From: Hirundichthys speculiger
Taxonomy: Eukaryota; Chordata; Actinopteri; Beloniformes; Exocoetidae
Direction of reading: 5' to 3'
NCBI GenBank assembly: GCA_018398805.1
Contig: JAGFBZ010000373.1
Location: 930,001-994,000, forward strand
DNA length: 64,000 bases
Made by a program: the position numbers and the translations under genes. Each line of letters opens with the position of its first letter. Within the stretch, counting starts at the first letter, position 1. Of this stretch, positions 63,788 through 64,000 are shown one piece after another. Below the pieces are notes generated by a model. It saw nothing but the letters and a program-made list of their open reading frames with translations. It did no database searches and was not told where the DNA came from.

Positions 63788-64000
63788 GTGCTTCTTAGTT
63801 ATTTTCTGCTGCGCCCCCCTAGGAAGAAGAAAACACCCCCCCCCCCCACCACCACGACTATAAATATAACAATTTTATAGACAAATGATACTAAGTACAC
63901 CTCTGCAAAACACTGTATCCTTATTAACATTTAGAGAAACAAAAAAGAAAGAAATATAGATCAACTTAGAACAAAGAATAACTTTATGAACATTGTTTTT
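63788..64000. mobile_element. Left end of a hAT-type element cut by the window edge
   Basis: CAGTGCTTCTTAGTTATTTTCTG followed by GCTGCGCCCCCCTAGG resembles hAT left ends (CAGTG-TTCT). A C run lies at 63836-63847. The other end lies outside the window. Confidence 0.45.

Overview
This window looks like a stretch of teleost fish chromosome, probably intergenic or intronic. It is AT-rich, has no convincing host exon, and is full of transposable elements known from fish: a Rex3 (RTE-type) LINE, a fish L1, Ty3/gypsy elements and solo LTRs, several hAT transposons with 8-bp target duplications, Tc1/mariner and piggyBac-type miniatures, and a Merlin (IS1016-like) transposase remnant. No bacterial operon, CRISPR array, rRNA or tRNA was found.

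Layout. Positions 1-8.9 kb are mostly single-copy-looking DNA with a CTCF-like site, a SINE/LINE tail, a possible LTR/leader remnant (5.2-6.1 kb) and a TA-flanked miniature element. At 8.9-11.6 kb an old LINE reverse-transcriptase C-terminus is split by two hAT elements. At 12.3-17.0 kb there is a 4.7-kb L1 with 14-bp target duplications, broken by internal loss and by a solo LTR. At 20.8-24.4 kb there are stacked hAT insertions; the deepest stack is an old hAT transposase holding a hAT miniature, which holds a gypsy solo LTR, which holds a piggyBac-type miniature. At 27.8-30.1 kb a Tc1-like remnant is split by one hAT and followed by another. Positions 30-40 kb are mainly unassigned, with small LINE and repeat tails.

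The main coding object is a Ty3/gypsy LTR retrotransposon on the minus strand (40095-48722): two about 1.09-kb LTRs, an exact 18-nt proline-tRNA-type primer site, a polypurine tract, a broken gag and protease, and an uninterrupted frame of about 1150 codons for reverse transcriptase, RNase H and integrase. By eye its LTRs differ at only six substitutions plus a 2-bp microsatellite indel, so the insertion is young, yet the coding part already carries several frameshifts and a stop.

Beyond it are a 3' fragment of a second gypsy family (49.65-50.46 kb), a Merlin remnant (50.6-53.8 kb) interrupted by a second copy of the TA-flanked miniature, repeat copies shared with 19, 22 and 39 kb, SINE-like pieces, and a nearly full-length but decayed Rex3 LINE (59.9-63.0 kb). 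The window ends inside another hAT terminus.

The genes here do not form a host pathway. They are selfish-element genes at different stages of decay, and target duplications allow the insertion order to be read in several places. All assignments rest on reading motifs and repeat termini by eye; no database search was run.
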